Below the pieces are notes generated by a model, which did no database searches, had not been told where the DNA came from, and was given only the letters and a program-made list of their open reading frames with translations. Below, one piece after another: positions 19,276 through 27,299 of a DNA stretch of 64,000 nucleotides; position 1 is the stretch's first letter, and each line of letters begins with the position of its first letter. Position numbers and translations under genes: made by a program. This DNA comes from Alicyclobacillus sp. SO9 (GTDB lineage: Bacteria; Bacillota; Bacilli; Alicyclobacillales; Alicyclobacillaceae), in assembly GCF_016406125.1 (NCBI RefSeq), contig NZ_CP066339.1:1674001-1738000 (forward strand), written 5' to 3'.

Positions 19276-19935
19276 ATGAATGAGTATTCATTCACTAGGA
19301 GGAGGAGGGTTATCGCAAATCGCCGGGACGAATTAAAACACGATGCGATTCTTCGTGCTGCAATTACGGTGATGGCCCAGGCGGGATACCATCATGCGCA
19401 GATTTCACGGATCGCCAAAGTGGCCGGTGTCGCTGATGGAACCGTTTACCTCTACTTCAAAAACAAAGAGGACATTTTGATTTCCTTGATTCGCAGTTGT
19501 ATCAGTCAAATTGTGAAACGATCAACCGAGGAACTGCTTTCTGGTATGTCTGCCACCGAGAAACTGTCGAGGCTGGTGACCTTGTATTTCAGGGAATTAG
19601 GCAGTGATGCCGAACTTGCCATGGTCACGCAGGTACACTTGCGGCAAGTGGACGCTAATATTAGAAGGCAAATTGGAGACATCATGAAACCGTTTTACGA
19701 CACGCTTGACGATGTTGTGAATCAAGGCATTGACGAAGGTATGTTTCGCCCTGGCATCAATCGTCGCCTTGCTCGGAGAATGCTGTTTGGAACCATGGAT
19801 GAAACTGTGACTGCGTGGGTTTTGACCGGGAGTAAGTACGACCTGGAGGCTCAAAGTTCCGATGTCGTAGATTTACTGTTACACGGATTGACCGTATCAC
19901 AGTTGGTCAAATCGGAGAGGAGTGCAAACACATGA
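19276..19935 (+). CDS. fadR: TetR-family fatty-acid regulator FadR (YsiA)
   Basis: 219 residues: TetR HTH (AAITVMAQAGYHHAQISRIAKVAGVADGTVYLYFKNKEDIL) closely following Bacillus FadR, then a ligand-binding helical domain. FadR represses beta-oxidation genes and is released by long-chain acyl-CoA. It overlaps etfB by four bases (ATGA), the usual fadR-etfB-etfA order. The ATG at 19276 sits inside its own operator and very close to the predicted transcription start. A strong AGGAGGAGGAGG follows at 19298-19309 but has no standard start codon at the right distance, so the true start is uncertain; codons 8-11 would read as four arginines. Confidence 0.88.
   Translation: MNEYSFTRRRRVIANRRDELKHDAILRAAITVMAQAGYHHAQISRIAKVAGVADGTVYLYFKNKEDILISLIRSCISQIVKRSTEELLSGMSATEKLSRLVTLYFRELGSDAELAMVTQVHLRQVDANIRRQIGDIMKPFYDTLDDVVNQGIDEGMFRPGINRRLARRMLFGTMDETVTAWVLTGSKYDLEAQSSDVVDLLLHGLTVSQLVKSERSANT
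19277..19294. promoter_or_regulatory. FadR operator
   Basis: Perfect inverted repeat TGAATGA-GTAT-TCATTCA. Read on the minus strand it matches the published Bacillus FadR consensus TGAATGAMTANTCATTCA at every position. It lies at about +7 to +24 relative to the predicted start and covers the fadR start codon, so bound FadR would block its own operon. Confidence 0.85.
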
Positions 19936-20702
19936 ACATATTAGTTTGTCTGAAGCAGACATTTGACACAGAAGAAAAGATTGTGGTAGAAAACGGAAGC
20001 ATCAAAGAAGACGGCGTCCGGTTTGTGATTAACCCCTATGACGAATACGCAGTTGAGGAAGCCATTCGCTTGAAAGAAGAGCACGGCGGAGAAGTAACAG
20101 TGATTTCTGTAGGTCCTGAGCGTACAGAGGAAGCATTGCTGACTGCCCTGGCTATGGGTGCTGATTCTGCAGTCCTCGCCAGTGACGAGGAACTGTTTGG
20201 TGACGAATATACTGCCGCAAAAGTGCTGGCCGCAATTATAGAGGACCGTGAGTATGACATCATTCTCGGAGGGAACCAGGCCGTTGATGACGGATCCAGT
20301 CAAGTCGCGGTGCGGTTGGCAGAGGAGTTGAATATCCCTCATATTTCAACAGTTACAGAGTTGAAGGTAGACGGAGATGCCGTAACAGGCCACCGCGATG
20401 CAGAAGGCGATGAAGAAATTGTAACTGCCAAACTGCCTGTAGTCGTTACGGCTCAGCAGGGACTCAACGATCCACGTTATCCCTCACTTATCGGCATTCG
20501 CAAAGCTAAGAAGAAGCCGATGGACCGCTTGACAGCAGCTGACCTGGGCTTAAGCAAGGATGATATCGCAGCGAAAACCGCAGTAACGGAAACCTATCTT
20601 CCAAAGCCCAAGGAGGGCGGAAAGATTCTCAGCGGTGAACTTTCCGACCAAGTAAACGAATTAGTGGATGCGCTGAAGAACGTTGAAAAAGTGCTGGACT
20701 AA
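19932..20702 (+). CDS. etfB: Electron transfer flavoprotein beta subunit
   Basis: 256 residues. Adenine-nucleotide alpha-hydrolase-like fold of ETF beta: MNILVCLKQTFDTEEKI, NPYDEYAVEEAIRL and the ETF-beta signature region (VTAQQGLNDPRYPSLIGIRKAKKKP). Together with EtfA it carries electrons from acyl-CoA dehydrogenases towards the membrane quinone pool. The start overlaps the fadR stop, so expression is coupled to the regulator. EtfA follows after 69 bp with its own GGGAGGGGAA site. Confidence 0.95.
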   Translation: MNILVCLKQTFDTEEKIVVENGSIKEDGVRFVINPYDEYAVEEAIRLKEEHGGEVTVISVGPERTEEALLTALAMGADSAVLASDEELFGDEYTAAKVLAAIIEDREYDIILGGNQAVDDGSSQVAVRLAEELNIPHISTVTELKVDGDAVTGHRDAEGDEEIVTAKLPVVVTAQQGLNDPRYPSLIGIRKAKKKPMDRLTAADLGLSKDDIAAKTAVTETYLPKPKEGGKILSGELSDQVNELVDALKNVEKVLD

Positions 20703-20771
20703 TAAGCTGATGGACGAATGAAGCAAGAAGCAAGGCACAACATGCACAGCAAGCGCGGGAGGGGAATTTAG

Positions 20772-21749
20772 ATGGCTAAAAACGTACTGGTTGTTGCTGA
20801 CATTCGAAACGGAAAACTAAGAAATGTAACTCACGAAATGATTGGCGGAGCCCTTGCCATCGCGGCAGGCGGTGAAGTGAGCGTCGCGTTGATTGGTGAA
20901 AGCGTATCAGGGCTCGCAGAGGGACTGGGCAATCTCGGTGCAGACAAGGTCTATGCGGTAGAATCTGACTCACTGAAGGACTATACACCTGCAGCCTATC
21001 GAAAGGCTCTGATGGAGGTTTATAACACCGCGTCTCCAGAAGTTATTCTCCTGGCACACTCGGCCGTTGGAAAAGACCTAGCGCCAATGATAGCAATGCG
21101 TCTTGGTACGGGCCAAGTCTCCGACGTTGTGGGTATGGAGGTCGAAGGCGATGAATTGGTGTTTACCCGCCCCATCTACGCAGGTAAGGCTTTTACCAAA
21201 GTGACGGTGAACAGCACCCCGGTTGTGGCCACAATTCGTCCCAACAACCTGCCCCCTGCAGAAGCAGGAAAAGGGAAGGCCGGATCTGTCGAGAACCTGG
21301 ACGTTTCCTTTGAACAAGCTGACCTAAACACTGTCATTCAGGAGATTATCAAGAAGACATCAACCGGAGTCGATTTGACAGAAGCCAAGATTATTGTGTC
21401 CGGCGGCCGCGGTGTGAAAAGCAAGGAGGGTTTTGAACCCCTGCAGGAGTTGGCTGATGTGCTTGGTGCCGCGGTGGGTGCATCGCGTGGAGCGTGCGAT
21501 GCGGAATACTGCGACTACTCCCTGCAAATTGGTCAAACAGGAAAAGTGGTCACACCGGATTTGTATATTGCGTGCGGCATTTCAGGAGCCATTCAACACC
21601 TGGCCGGTATGTCCAATTCCAAGGTGATTGTGGCGGTTAATAAAGACCCTGAAGCTCCGATTTTCCAAGTAGCAGATTACGGCATTGTCGGAGACTTGTT
21701 CGAGGTTGTACCGTTGATGACGAAGGCACTGAAAGAGGCTTTAGCATAG
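20772..21749 (+). CDS. etfA: Electron transfer flavoprotein alpha subunit
   Basis: 325 residues. The C-terminal FAD domain is clear: SGGRGVKSKEGFEPLQELA, VGASRGACDAEY, IGQTGKVVTPDLYIACGISGAIQHLAGM and NKDPEAPIFQVADYGIVGD. Binds the catalytic FAD of the ETF heterodimer. The operon ends at a strong terminator, and no acyl-CoA dehydrogenase is adjacent. Confidence 0.95.
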   Translation: MAKNVLVVADIRNGKLRNVTHEMIGGALAIAAGGEVSVALIGESVSGLAEGLGNLGADKVYAVESDSLKDYTPAAYRKALMEVYNTASPEVILLAHSAVGKDLAPMIAMRLGTGQVSDVVGMEVEGDELVFTRPIYAGKAFTKVTVNSTPVVATIRPNNLPPAEAGKGKAGSVENLDVSFEQADLNTVIQEIIKKTSTGVDLTEAKIIVSGGRGVKSKEGFEPLQELADVLGAAVGASRGACDAEYCDYSLQIGQTGKVVTPDLYIACGISGAIQHLAGMSNSKVIVAVNKDPEAPIFQVADYGIVGDLFEVVPLMTKALKEALA

Positions 21750-21785
21750 CGGTCGGACACCCGTGCAGACATCGACAATAGATAG

Positions 21786-21824
21786 AAAACAGGCTCTCCT
21801 CTGTGCTAGAGAGAGCCTGTTTTC
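21786..21824. terminator. Bidirectional terminator between etfA and patB
   Basis: AAAACAGGCTCTC ... GAGAGCCTGTTTT with T runs on both strands; serves the two convergent genes. Confidence 0.9.
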
Positions 21825-21851
21825 TGTCTCAGAGCCTATTTGTAAAGGTGT

Positions 21852-23036
21852 TCAAAATGACGGTGACAGTTCCTTAACGGCAGATTCCAATTGTGCTAGT
21901 GCTTTCTCCAGAAGCATTCTCGGACAAGCCAAGTTCATTCGCATAAAGCCAGTCCCTTCCTCGCCAAACATACTTCCTTCATTGAGGGCAATCCCTGCAG
22001 TATGCGTCATGAAGGATTTGAGTTCTTCCTGGGATAACCCGAGCTTGCGGCAATCAAGCCATACTAAATAAGTCCCTTGCGGCTTTGTCAGGCTGATTTG
22101 CGGGATGCGGCTGTGCAGCGTCTTATCCAGGTACTTGATGTTCTCGTCGATATACTGCAAGAGCCCTTCAAGCCATGGTTCACCTTCTTGATAGGCTGTC
22201 TGTAATGCCACCTTGGCGAGAATGTCAGGTCTGCCAATGTGGAACTTATCCAACGTTGCGATATACTGCTTTCTGAGTTTCTCGTCAGGTATGATTGCGA
22301 TGGCTGCATGAAACCCTGCTAAATTAAAGGTCTTACTTGGGGCCACAAATGTGACTGAGCGACGGGTCAACTCGCCACCGAGGGAAGCATACGGTGTATG
22401 CGTGAAACCTGGCAGAATTAAGTCGGAGTGAATTTCATCAGCAATCACGAATGCGTCGTATTTCTCACATAGTTCTCCAAAAGAGCGCAGTTCGTCTCTG
22501 GTCCAGACACGTCCCACAGGGTTATGCGGGCTGCACAAAACGACGACTTTCACCCCAGACTGCAGGATTTCCTCCAAGTTTTCCAAGTCCATGACATACT
22601 GACCATTTTCGACCTTAAGCGAGTTTGTTACGGGGGTACGACCTAAATTAGTAATGATTTTTTTAAACGGGTGATACACGGGTGTCTGAATTACGACGCT
22701 GTCATCAGGATTGGTTACTAGACTTAATATGTAGGCAAATGCAGCGAGAACACCAGGGGCGTGTGTCAACCATTCGGTTTCAACCGGCCACCCATGGCGT
22801 TTTTGCAGCCAGTGCTGCACTGTTTGGTAGTAATCGTCCGGTAAGCCGCCGTAACCGTAAATTCCGTGCTGAATCCGTGTCGTCAATGCGTCTATGACAG
22901 GCTGCGGAGCAGGAAAATCCATGTCAGCAACCCACATGGGAATAGCATTCTTGTTTTCGTATATGGCTTCTCTGCCACTCCATTTCATAGAATCGGTGGC
23001 TGTGCGGTCAATGAACTCGTCAAACCTAGGGTCCAA
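21852..23036 (-). CDS. patB: PatB/MalY-type C-S lyase (aminotransferase fold)
   Basis: 394 residues, PLP fold type I. PatB-family markers: SMKWS near the N terminus, PMWVADMDFPAP, HGIYGYG, the PLP-site SPHNPVGRVW and the Lys in FVAPSKTFNLAGFHAA. These enzymes split cystathionine or cysteine S-conjugates to a thiol, pyruvate and ammonia. Start: a TTG with GAGAGGAG 8 bases upstream (LDPRFDEFIDR follows); a TTG 18 bases earlier overlaps the ribosome site. Transcribed towards etfA. Confidence 0.88.
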   Translation of the reverse strand: MDPRFDEFIDRTATDSMKWSGREAIYENKNAIPMWVADMDFPAPQPVIDALTTRIQHGIYGYGGLPDDYYQTVQHWLQKRHGWPVETEWLTHAPGVLAAFAYILSLVTNPDDSVVIQTPVYHPFKKIITNLGRTPVTNSLKVENGQYVMDLENLEEILQSGVKVVVLCSPHNPVGRVWTRDELRSFGELCEKYDAFVIADEIHSDLILPGFTHTPYASLGGELTRRSVTFVAPSKTFNLAGFHAAIAIIPDEKLRKQYIATLDKFHIGRPDILAKVALQTAYQEGEPWLEGLLQYIDENIKYLDKTLHSRIPQISLTKPQGTYLVWLDCRKLGLSQEELKSFMTHTAGIALNEGSMFGEEGTGFMRMNLACPRMLLEKALAQLESAVKELSPSF

Positions 23037-23092
23037 GACAAATTCTCCTCTCAAGCTGACTCAAATTCAGGTGACTCAAATCAAGCTGATTC

Positions 23093-23119
23093 AAAAAGAC
23101 TGCTGACAGACCAGCAGTC
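23093..23119 (-). terminator. Terminator of the 43-residue peptide gene
   Basis: On the minus strand GACTGCTG-GTCTGT-CAGCAGTC followed by TTTTT: a perfect 8-bp stem. It separates the small gene from patB. Confidence 0.85.
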
Positions 23120-23135
23120 ATGGGTGGAAACAGGA

Positions 23136-23267
23136 TTACCGTATTGTAGTTGTAACTGCCGCTGCAGAAGCTGCATTAGCCGACGGGAATGCAGGTTGCG
23201 GCTTAAATGTTTCGTAGGCAACAATCACCAGTGCAATGACCATTAAAATAAGAAAGTATCTTCTCAT
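23136..23267 (-). CDS. Small membrane or secreted peptide, 43 residues
   Basis: A short frame with complete signals: GGAGG 9 bases before the ATG, and a perfect intrinsic terminator 17 bp after the stop. The peptide begins MRRYFLILMVIALVIVAYE, a charged start and a hydrophobic helix, followed by a Pro/Ala/Thr-rich tail with ANAA, a possible signal peptidase site. It would end as either a single-helix membrane peptide or a short secreted tail. No family recognised. It is too short for usual gene-length cut-offs. Confidence 0.65.
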   Translation of the reverse strand: MRRYFLILMVIALVIVAYETFKPQPAFPSANAASAAAVTTTIR

Positions 23268-23424
23268 TACAATATTCCTCCATCATCAGTACAAACCTAA
23301 GGTTGTCCTTCGAATACTTACTTATTGTATCAAACCACTGATTATTGTGCACAACTTTCCTCCTCTCATGCGTTGCCTCCGAAACGCTCCTGCGAGTAAA
23401 CTGTTAAGAAAGGAGTGTGCGGTT

Positions 23425-23733
23425 ATGGATCCGTTGGAATGGACTCATCAATGGGACAATTACGAAATGATGATGTATGTTGAAACGGAGGGGGAACACA
23501 CCGGGATCTTCATGCAAGTATCACAGCGTGATAAGCGCGACGGTGCTGAAGAATGGGAAATTCTCTATAATCGGAAATTGAGTGACTATAGTCCTGAGGC
23601 AGGCCGTGGGAAAACAGATTTTGCAGAGTGGGAGGATGCTGTGCTTCGGGATTATTTGCATCAACACCCGCATCTGGTACGGGACGAAAAGGCGTATTTC
23701 GAAACGCGAATGGCAGGTGAGGCGCATGAGTAA
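23425..23733 (+). CDS. Hypothetical acidic protein, 102 residues
   Basis: ATG with AAAGGAG upstream (DPLEWTHQWDNYEMMMYVETE follows). It is rich in acidic and aromatic residues, with beta-strand-like GIFMQVSQRDKRD and EEWEILYNRKLSDY, and a C-terminal helix (AVLRDYLHQHP). No membrane segment, no cysteine and no domain I recognise. It overlaps the DUF3886 gene by 8 bases, so the two are probably made together. Confidence 0.6.
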   Translation: MDPLEWTHQWDNYEMMMYVETEGEHTGIFMQVSQRDKRDGAEEWEILYNRKLSDYSPEAGRGKTDFAEWEDAVLRDYLHQHPHLVRDEKAYFETRMAGEAHE

Positions 23734-24124
23734 ACGAACCCATCACAATCGGGCGGCTTCTGCGGAAAATGATAAGCCGGATTACGCCGCCGACTATCCG
23801 GTTCAAAAAGCGAAGGCAGAAAAGAAAGAAGACGACAAGGCTCATGTTCAAGAACACTTGCAGGGCAGTGTTTTGGAAGAACTGAGCCGGCTCAAATCCA
23901 AGTTGGAGAAAGAAGCCGCGTCAGCGGACACCAAGGGAGAAAAATTGCAACGGGGTTCCCCGTCATTGCGTCAGGACAAACGTGCTGGTTCGTCCAAGCA
24001 AGTAAGGGAAACGCCGGACGAAAAGAAGTCTTTTGCCGAGTTGTTTGAGCCTCAGGAAGAAGAAGATGTGTCTTTCGAAGATATCCTGAAGGAGTCCAAA
24101 CTGGACTGGCGTAAGTTCAAGTGA
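23726..24124 (+). CDS. DUF3886 (YqkK-like) protein
   Basis: 132 residues, very charged. Two segments resemble the DUF3886 family: a helix near the middle (VLEELSRLKSKLEKE) and the C-terminal block ending SFEDILKESKLDWRKFK, which is the family hallmark. The stretch between them is a low-complexity linker. Function of the family is not established. It overlaps the preceding gene by 8 bases and the following regulator by 4, forming a three-gene unit. Confidence 0.6.
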   Translation: MSKRTHHNRAASAENDKPDYAADYPVQKAKAEKKEDDKAHVQEHLQGSVLEELSRLKSKLEKEAASADTKGEKLQRGSPSLRQDKRAGSSKQVRETPDEKKSFAELFEPQEEEDVSFEDILKESKLDWRKFK

Positions 24125-25404
24125 GCATTCGTTGGTGTTTGGAGACAGACGACCGAATTGGAATGGTTCGAGACATTGTGTCGGCGGTTGCAGACTGTGG
24201 TGGAGATGTAGAAGCCATGGAAGTGGTGTCACGGTATGTGTACATCCGCTTACATTGCTCAAACACACAGACAATGCAACTTCAATCCGCCCTACAGTCC
24301 GTGTCGGGGGTGAGGCGGGTCGACGCAATTGATTCACTGCCGTATGAAGCGGATGAGCAGAACCTTATTAGACGGGTCATGGACAGAGAAGGGTCCGACG
24401 AGACCCTGTCCTTTTCCGGATTGATTTACAAGAGTGATTCCATGAAGGCGCAAGTGCATATAGCGAAGGCTATTGCTGCCAGGGATGTACCTGTCTTGAT
24501 TACTGGGGAAAGCGGAACTGGAAAGGAATTGATGGCGAGAGCCATCCACAATGCTTCAGCGCGAAGTCAGCACCGGTTTGTCGCTGTAAACTGTGCTGCA
24601 ATCCCGGAAACTTTGTTGGACAGTGAACTTTTTGGGTATGTGGAAGGTGCGTTTACAGGTGCAAGGCGAGGAGGACGGCTGGGTCTGTTTGAAGTTGCGG
24701 ACGGAGGGACCCTATTTCTGGACGAGATTGGCGAAATGAATCCTGCAGTCCAGGCAAAGCTGTTGCGTGTCTTGTCCGAATCTGAGTTGCGCCGTGTCGG
24801 CGATTCTGAGTCACGAAAGGTAAATGTGCGAGTGCTTGCAGCCACAAATCGAAATCTGGAACATTTGATTTCGACGGGTCAGTTTCGCCAGGACCTCTTC
24901 TTCCGCCTGAATGTCATCCCGATTCAATTGCCGCCCCTTCGTGATCGTAAAGATGATATCGTTCCCTTGGCCATGGCCTTCATCAGTCGAATGGAACGAC
25001 GGTTGGAGCGCAAGTTTCAGCTATCCGTCGAGAGTCAGAATGCCATTCGAGAGTACGCATATCCCGGCAACATTCGTGAACTGCAGAACATCATTGAGCG
25101 GGCCTGCTACCTGTGTGAGTCTGAAGTCCTGTCGCCAAACTTGTTTATGACAGACTCTTTTCTGCCAAAGTCCGTGCCGGCAAATCTTCAGGACGCTGCA
25201 GAAGACGGTGCCAATACGCCTCCGGCTGAGGCTGCTTACAGCAGTTCGAGTTCTGTTCCAGAGACCAGTTTGCGTAACCTTGTCCGGACCTATGAATTAA
25301 AGATCATTCAAGATACGGTCAACCGTCTCGGAAGCGTTCGTAAGGCTGCTGCCGAGCTAGGTGTTTCTCATACCACGCTGCTAAACAAGTTGCATCGTGA
25401 ATAG
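24121..25404 (+). CDS. Sigma-54-dependent activator with N-terminal ACT domain (TyrR-like layout)
   Basis: 427 residues in three parts. Residues 1-75 form an ACT-type ligand domain (RWCLETDDRIGMVRDIVSAVADCGGDVEAME), as in TyrR, likely for an amino acid. About 100-335 is the AAA+ domain with Walker A GESGTGKE, the sigma-54 contact loop GAFTGA, Walker B GTLFLDEIGEM and the arginine finger region FRQDLFFRLNV. The last 40 residues carry a Fis-type HTH (SVRKAAAELGVSHTTLLNKL). No PAS domain. GTG start overlapping the previous stop. It probably drives the methionine gamma-lyase gene through the -24/-12 promoter at 25611. Confidence 0.9.
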   Translation: MSIRWCLETDDRIGMVRDIVSAVADCGGDVEAMEVVSRYVYIRLHCSNTQTMQLQSALQSVSGVRRVDAIDSLPYEADEQNLIRRVMDREGSDETLSFSGLIYKSDSMKAQVHIAKAIAARDVPVLITGESGTGKELMARAIHNASARSQHRFVAVNCAAIPETLLDSELFGYVEGAFTGARRGGRLGLFEVADGGTLFLDEIGEMNPAVQAKLLRVLSESELRRVGDSESRKVNVRVLAATNRNLEHLISTGQFRQDLFFRLNVIPIQLPPLRDRKDDIVPLAMAFISRMERRLERKFQLSVESQNAIREYAYPGNIRELQNIIERACYLCESEVLSPNLFMTDSFLPKSVPANLQDAAEDGANTPPAEAAYSSSSSVPETSLRNLVRTYELKIIQDTVNRLGSVRKAAAELGVSHTTLLNKLHRE

Positions 25405-25428
25405 GACCAGTCAGAATGCAATAACCCC

Positions 25429-25458
25429 ACCAGGTGGAACGTTTTTGTTCCGCCTGGT
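25429..25458 (+). terminator. Hairpin after the sigma-54 activator
   Basis: ACCAGGTGGAAC-GTTTTT-GTTCCGCCTGGT, 12-bp stem with one wobble pair. No T tract follows, so termination strength is uncertain. Confidence 0.5.
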
Positions 25459-25522
25459 CTAAAATCGTTCCACTTATTTTTGAATGACTGTTTTGTACTT
25501 ATAAAAGAATCCGTTCGCAGCA

Positions 25523-25555
25523 TTTCCGCATCTTTCCGCAATCTGCACCGTACGG
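25523..25555. promoter_or_regulatory. Candidate activator binding sites (UAS)
   Basis: Two direct copies of TTTCCGCA (25523-25530, 25533-25540) followed by the palindrome CCGTACGG (25548-25555). They lie about 55-90 bp upstream of the -24/-12 promoter, the usual distance for a sigma-54 enhancer. Confidence 0.4.
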
Positions 25556-25610
25556 CACATTATGAGCATTTCTTCAACGACTGTCCTTCTCTCCTGTAGT
25601 TGGCATGGGG

Positions 25611-25627
25611 TTGGCATAAAAATTGCA
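25611..25627 (+). promoter_or_regulatory. Sigma-54 (-24/-12) promoter
   Basis: TTGGCATAAAAATTGCA has the required GG-N10-GC spacing and matches TTGGCAC-N4/5-TTGCA except at one base. Transcription would start about 12 bases after GC, near 25638, ahead of the lyase start at 25671. Confidence 0.8.
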
Positions 25628-25670
25628 TTAGACTTTGCAAACACTGTATATGTGGAAAGGAAGATGGTAT

Positions 25671-26876
25671 ATGGGGGAGAAACAAGACAGGGCAAGCCAA
25701 TCGATGCGGACAAGACTGATTCATTTACCGGATAAAGACGGACAGGCAGAACTGTTGGGCAGCATCACCCCGCCTCTGTTTCAAACGTCTACGTTCGTCT
25801 TTGACAGCGCCGAGCAGGGAGGTCGTCGATTTGCCGGGGAAGAAAGCGGATACATCTATAGCCGTCTAGGAAATCCCACGACTCGGTTACTGGAGGAAGC
25901 CATTGCAGACGCTGAAGGTGCAGATGATGGGTTAGCGTTTGCCAGCGGCATGGCTGCGATTTCTGCCACACTGATTGCTTTGGTGAAGACAGGTCAGCAT
26001 GTGTTAGTTTCTCGCGGTATCTATGGCTGCACTTTTGGCTTGCTGGAAATGCTCAATCAACGCTTTGGCGTCAGCTTTACGTTGGCTGACCTCGGCAGTG
26101 AAGAGGCTGTTCGTGCCAATATGCGTCCGGAAACCACCGTCATCTACGTAGAAACTCCAATTAATCCCACCATGGAACTTGTCGATCTCGCTGCCTGCGC
26201 CAAGGTCGCACACGAACAGGGTGCGAAGCTGGTGGTAGACAACACGTTTGCCAGCCCTGTACTGCAGCGCCCGCTGGAGTTAGGTGCGGACATCGTTGTG
26301 CACAGCGCTACAAAATACCTAGGCGGACATGGAGATGTCATTCTTGGATTAATGGCCGGACCGAAGGATTTTGTTGCAGAAGTCAGAATGACTACCCTGA
26401 AAGACATCGGTGGTATGGCGGCTCCCTACGATGCCTGGCTTGTCCTGCGCGGTATGAAGACGCTATCCGTAAGAATGAGGGAGCACTGCCGCAGTGCAGA
26501 GGAAATCGCGGTAAAGCTGCAGCAGCATCCGGCGGTAGAGAATGTCTATTATCCAGGGCTGAGTGACTTCCCTCAGAGAGAATTGTACGAGCGACAAATG
26601 GAGGGCGGCGGCGGTGTCATCGGATTTACTGTGAAGAGCGGCTATGACGGGGGCAAGAAACTGATGAATGAACTGGAACTGTGCCGCAGAGCTGTATCCT
26701 TGGGAGAAGTCCATACACTCATTCAGCATCCTGCCAGCATGACTCATTCTCCAGTACCCCCGGAAGTTCGCAAGGAAATGGGCATCGATGACGGCTTGGT
26801 CAGGCTTGCAGTCGGATTGGAAGACCCGCGTGACATTTGGGCGGACTTGGAACAAGCACTGGATTCTGTACGCTAG
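25671..26876 (+). CDS. Methionine gamma-lyase (Cys/Met metabolism PLP family)
   Basis: 401 residues. PLP-binding Lys in HSATKYLGGHGDVI and SRLGNPTTR phosphate contact. The lyase-type cysteine is present in GIYGCTFGLLE, matching the Cys116 region (LYGCTF) of Pseudomonas MGL, and LKDIGGMAAPYDAWLVLRGMKT also follows MGL rather than cystathionine synthases. The enzyme splits methionine into methanethiol, 2-oxobutyrate and ammonia. Start: ATG at 25671 with GGAAAGGAAG upstream. Regulated by sigma-54 and the adjacent ACT activator (inference from promoter). Cystathionine gamma-lyase activity cannot be excluded. Confidence 0.82.
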   Translation: MGEKQDRASQSMRTRLIHLPDKDGQAELLGSITPPLFQTSTFVFDSAEQGGRRFAGEESGYIYSRLGNPTTRLLEEAIADAEGADDGLAFASGMAAISATLIALVKTGQHVLVSRGIYGCTFGLLEMLNQRFGVSFTLADLGSEEAVRANMRPETTVIYVETPINPTMELVDLAACAKVAHEQGAKLVVDNTFASPVLQRPLELGADIVVHSATKYLGGHGDVILGLMAGPKDFVAEVRMTTLKDIGGMAAPYDAWLVLRGMKTLSVRMREHCRSAEEIAVKLQQHPAVENVYYPGLSDFPQRELYERQMEGGGGVIGFTVKSGYDGGKKLMNELELCRRAVSLGEVHTLIQHPASMTHSPVPPEVRKEMGIDDGLVRLAVGLEDPRDIWADLEQALDSVR

Positions 26877-27010
26877 CAGAATGGCTAAATCAGCAAAATC
26901 GAGGTACAATGTATGTATCCGCAATGGGTCAATCCGCAATTGCTTCATGTGCAGGGTTGACGGTTGGTAGTTGACAGCTTAAGTTGCACGTCGTGGTTAA
27001 CAGTCAATTG

Positions 27011-27100
27011 AAGGCTGTAATCGAAAGGCGTAATCGAAGGTTGTAAACGAGAGGCGTAATCGAAATTGAAGGCTGTAATTGAAATCGAAGGCTGTAATCG
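27011..27100. repeat. Imperfect 13-bp repeats upstream of hutH
   Basis: Six copies of AAGGCTGTAATCG (variants GGCG, GGTTG, TAAACG), in order at 27011, 27024, 27037, 27050, 27069 and 27088, two of them set off by 6-bp spacers. The rest of 26877-27135 holds no gene. Confidence 0.85.
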
Positions 27101-27135
27101 AAGGTAACGTTATTTCTATCTGAGGAGAATATGAG

Positions 27136-27225
27136 ATGTGCCGAGGAAGACCCGGAACAGTCGCAGGGCGATTCTGTCGCGGAACAACCTCATTTTTTGA
27201 CAATACGAATGCATACACTGGGTGA
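27136..27225 (+). CDS. Possible 29-residue leader peptide of hutH
   Basis: ATG with GAGGAG 8 bases upstream; product begins CRGRPGTVAGRF after Met, with no notable histidine run. Its TGA stop lies inside the 5' arm of the hairpin GGGTGACC-TTAGC(G)-GGTCACCC (27220-27241), the layout of a translation-coupled attenuator. The hairpin has only TTT behind it. Speculative. Confidence 0.3.
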   Translation: MCRGRPGTVAGRFCRGTTSFFDNTNAYTG

Positions 27226-27241
27226 CCTTAGCGGGTCACCC
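27220..27241 (+). promoter_or_regulatory. Hairpin in hutH leader
   Basis: Perfect 8-bp stem GGGTGACC / GGTCACCC with a 6-base loop, 59 bp before the hutH start. Confidence 0.6.
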
Positions 27242-27299
27242 TTTCCTATGTTAAAGCGACAGTATGGTACCGAAGTAGTGTTGGTTGGGAGGAGATTCT

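Noticed and set aside
27011-27100. 13-bp repeats as CRISPR or iteron origin
   Set aside because: No spacers, no replication protein gene and no AT-rich unwinding region; simple local duplications fit better.
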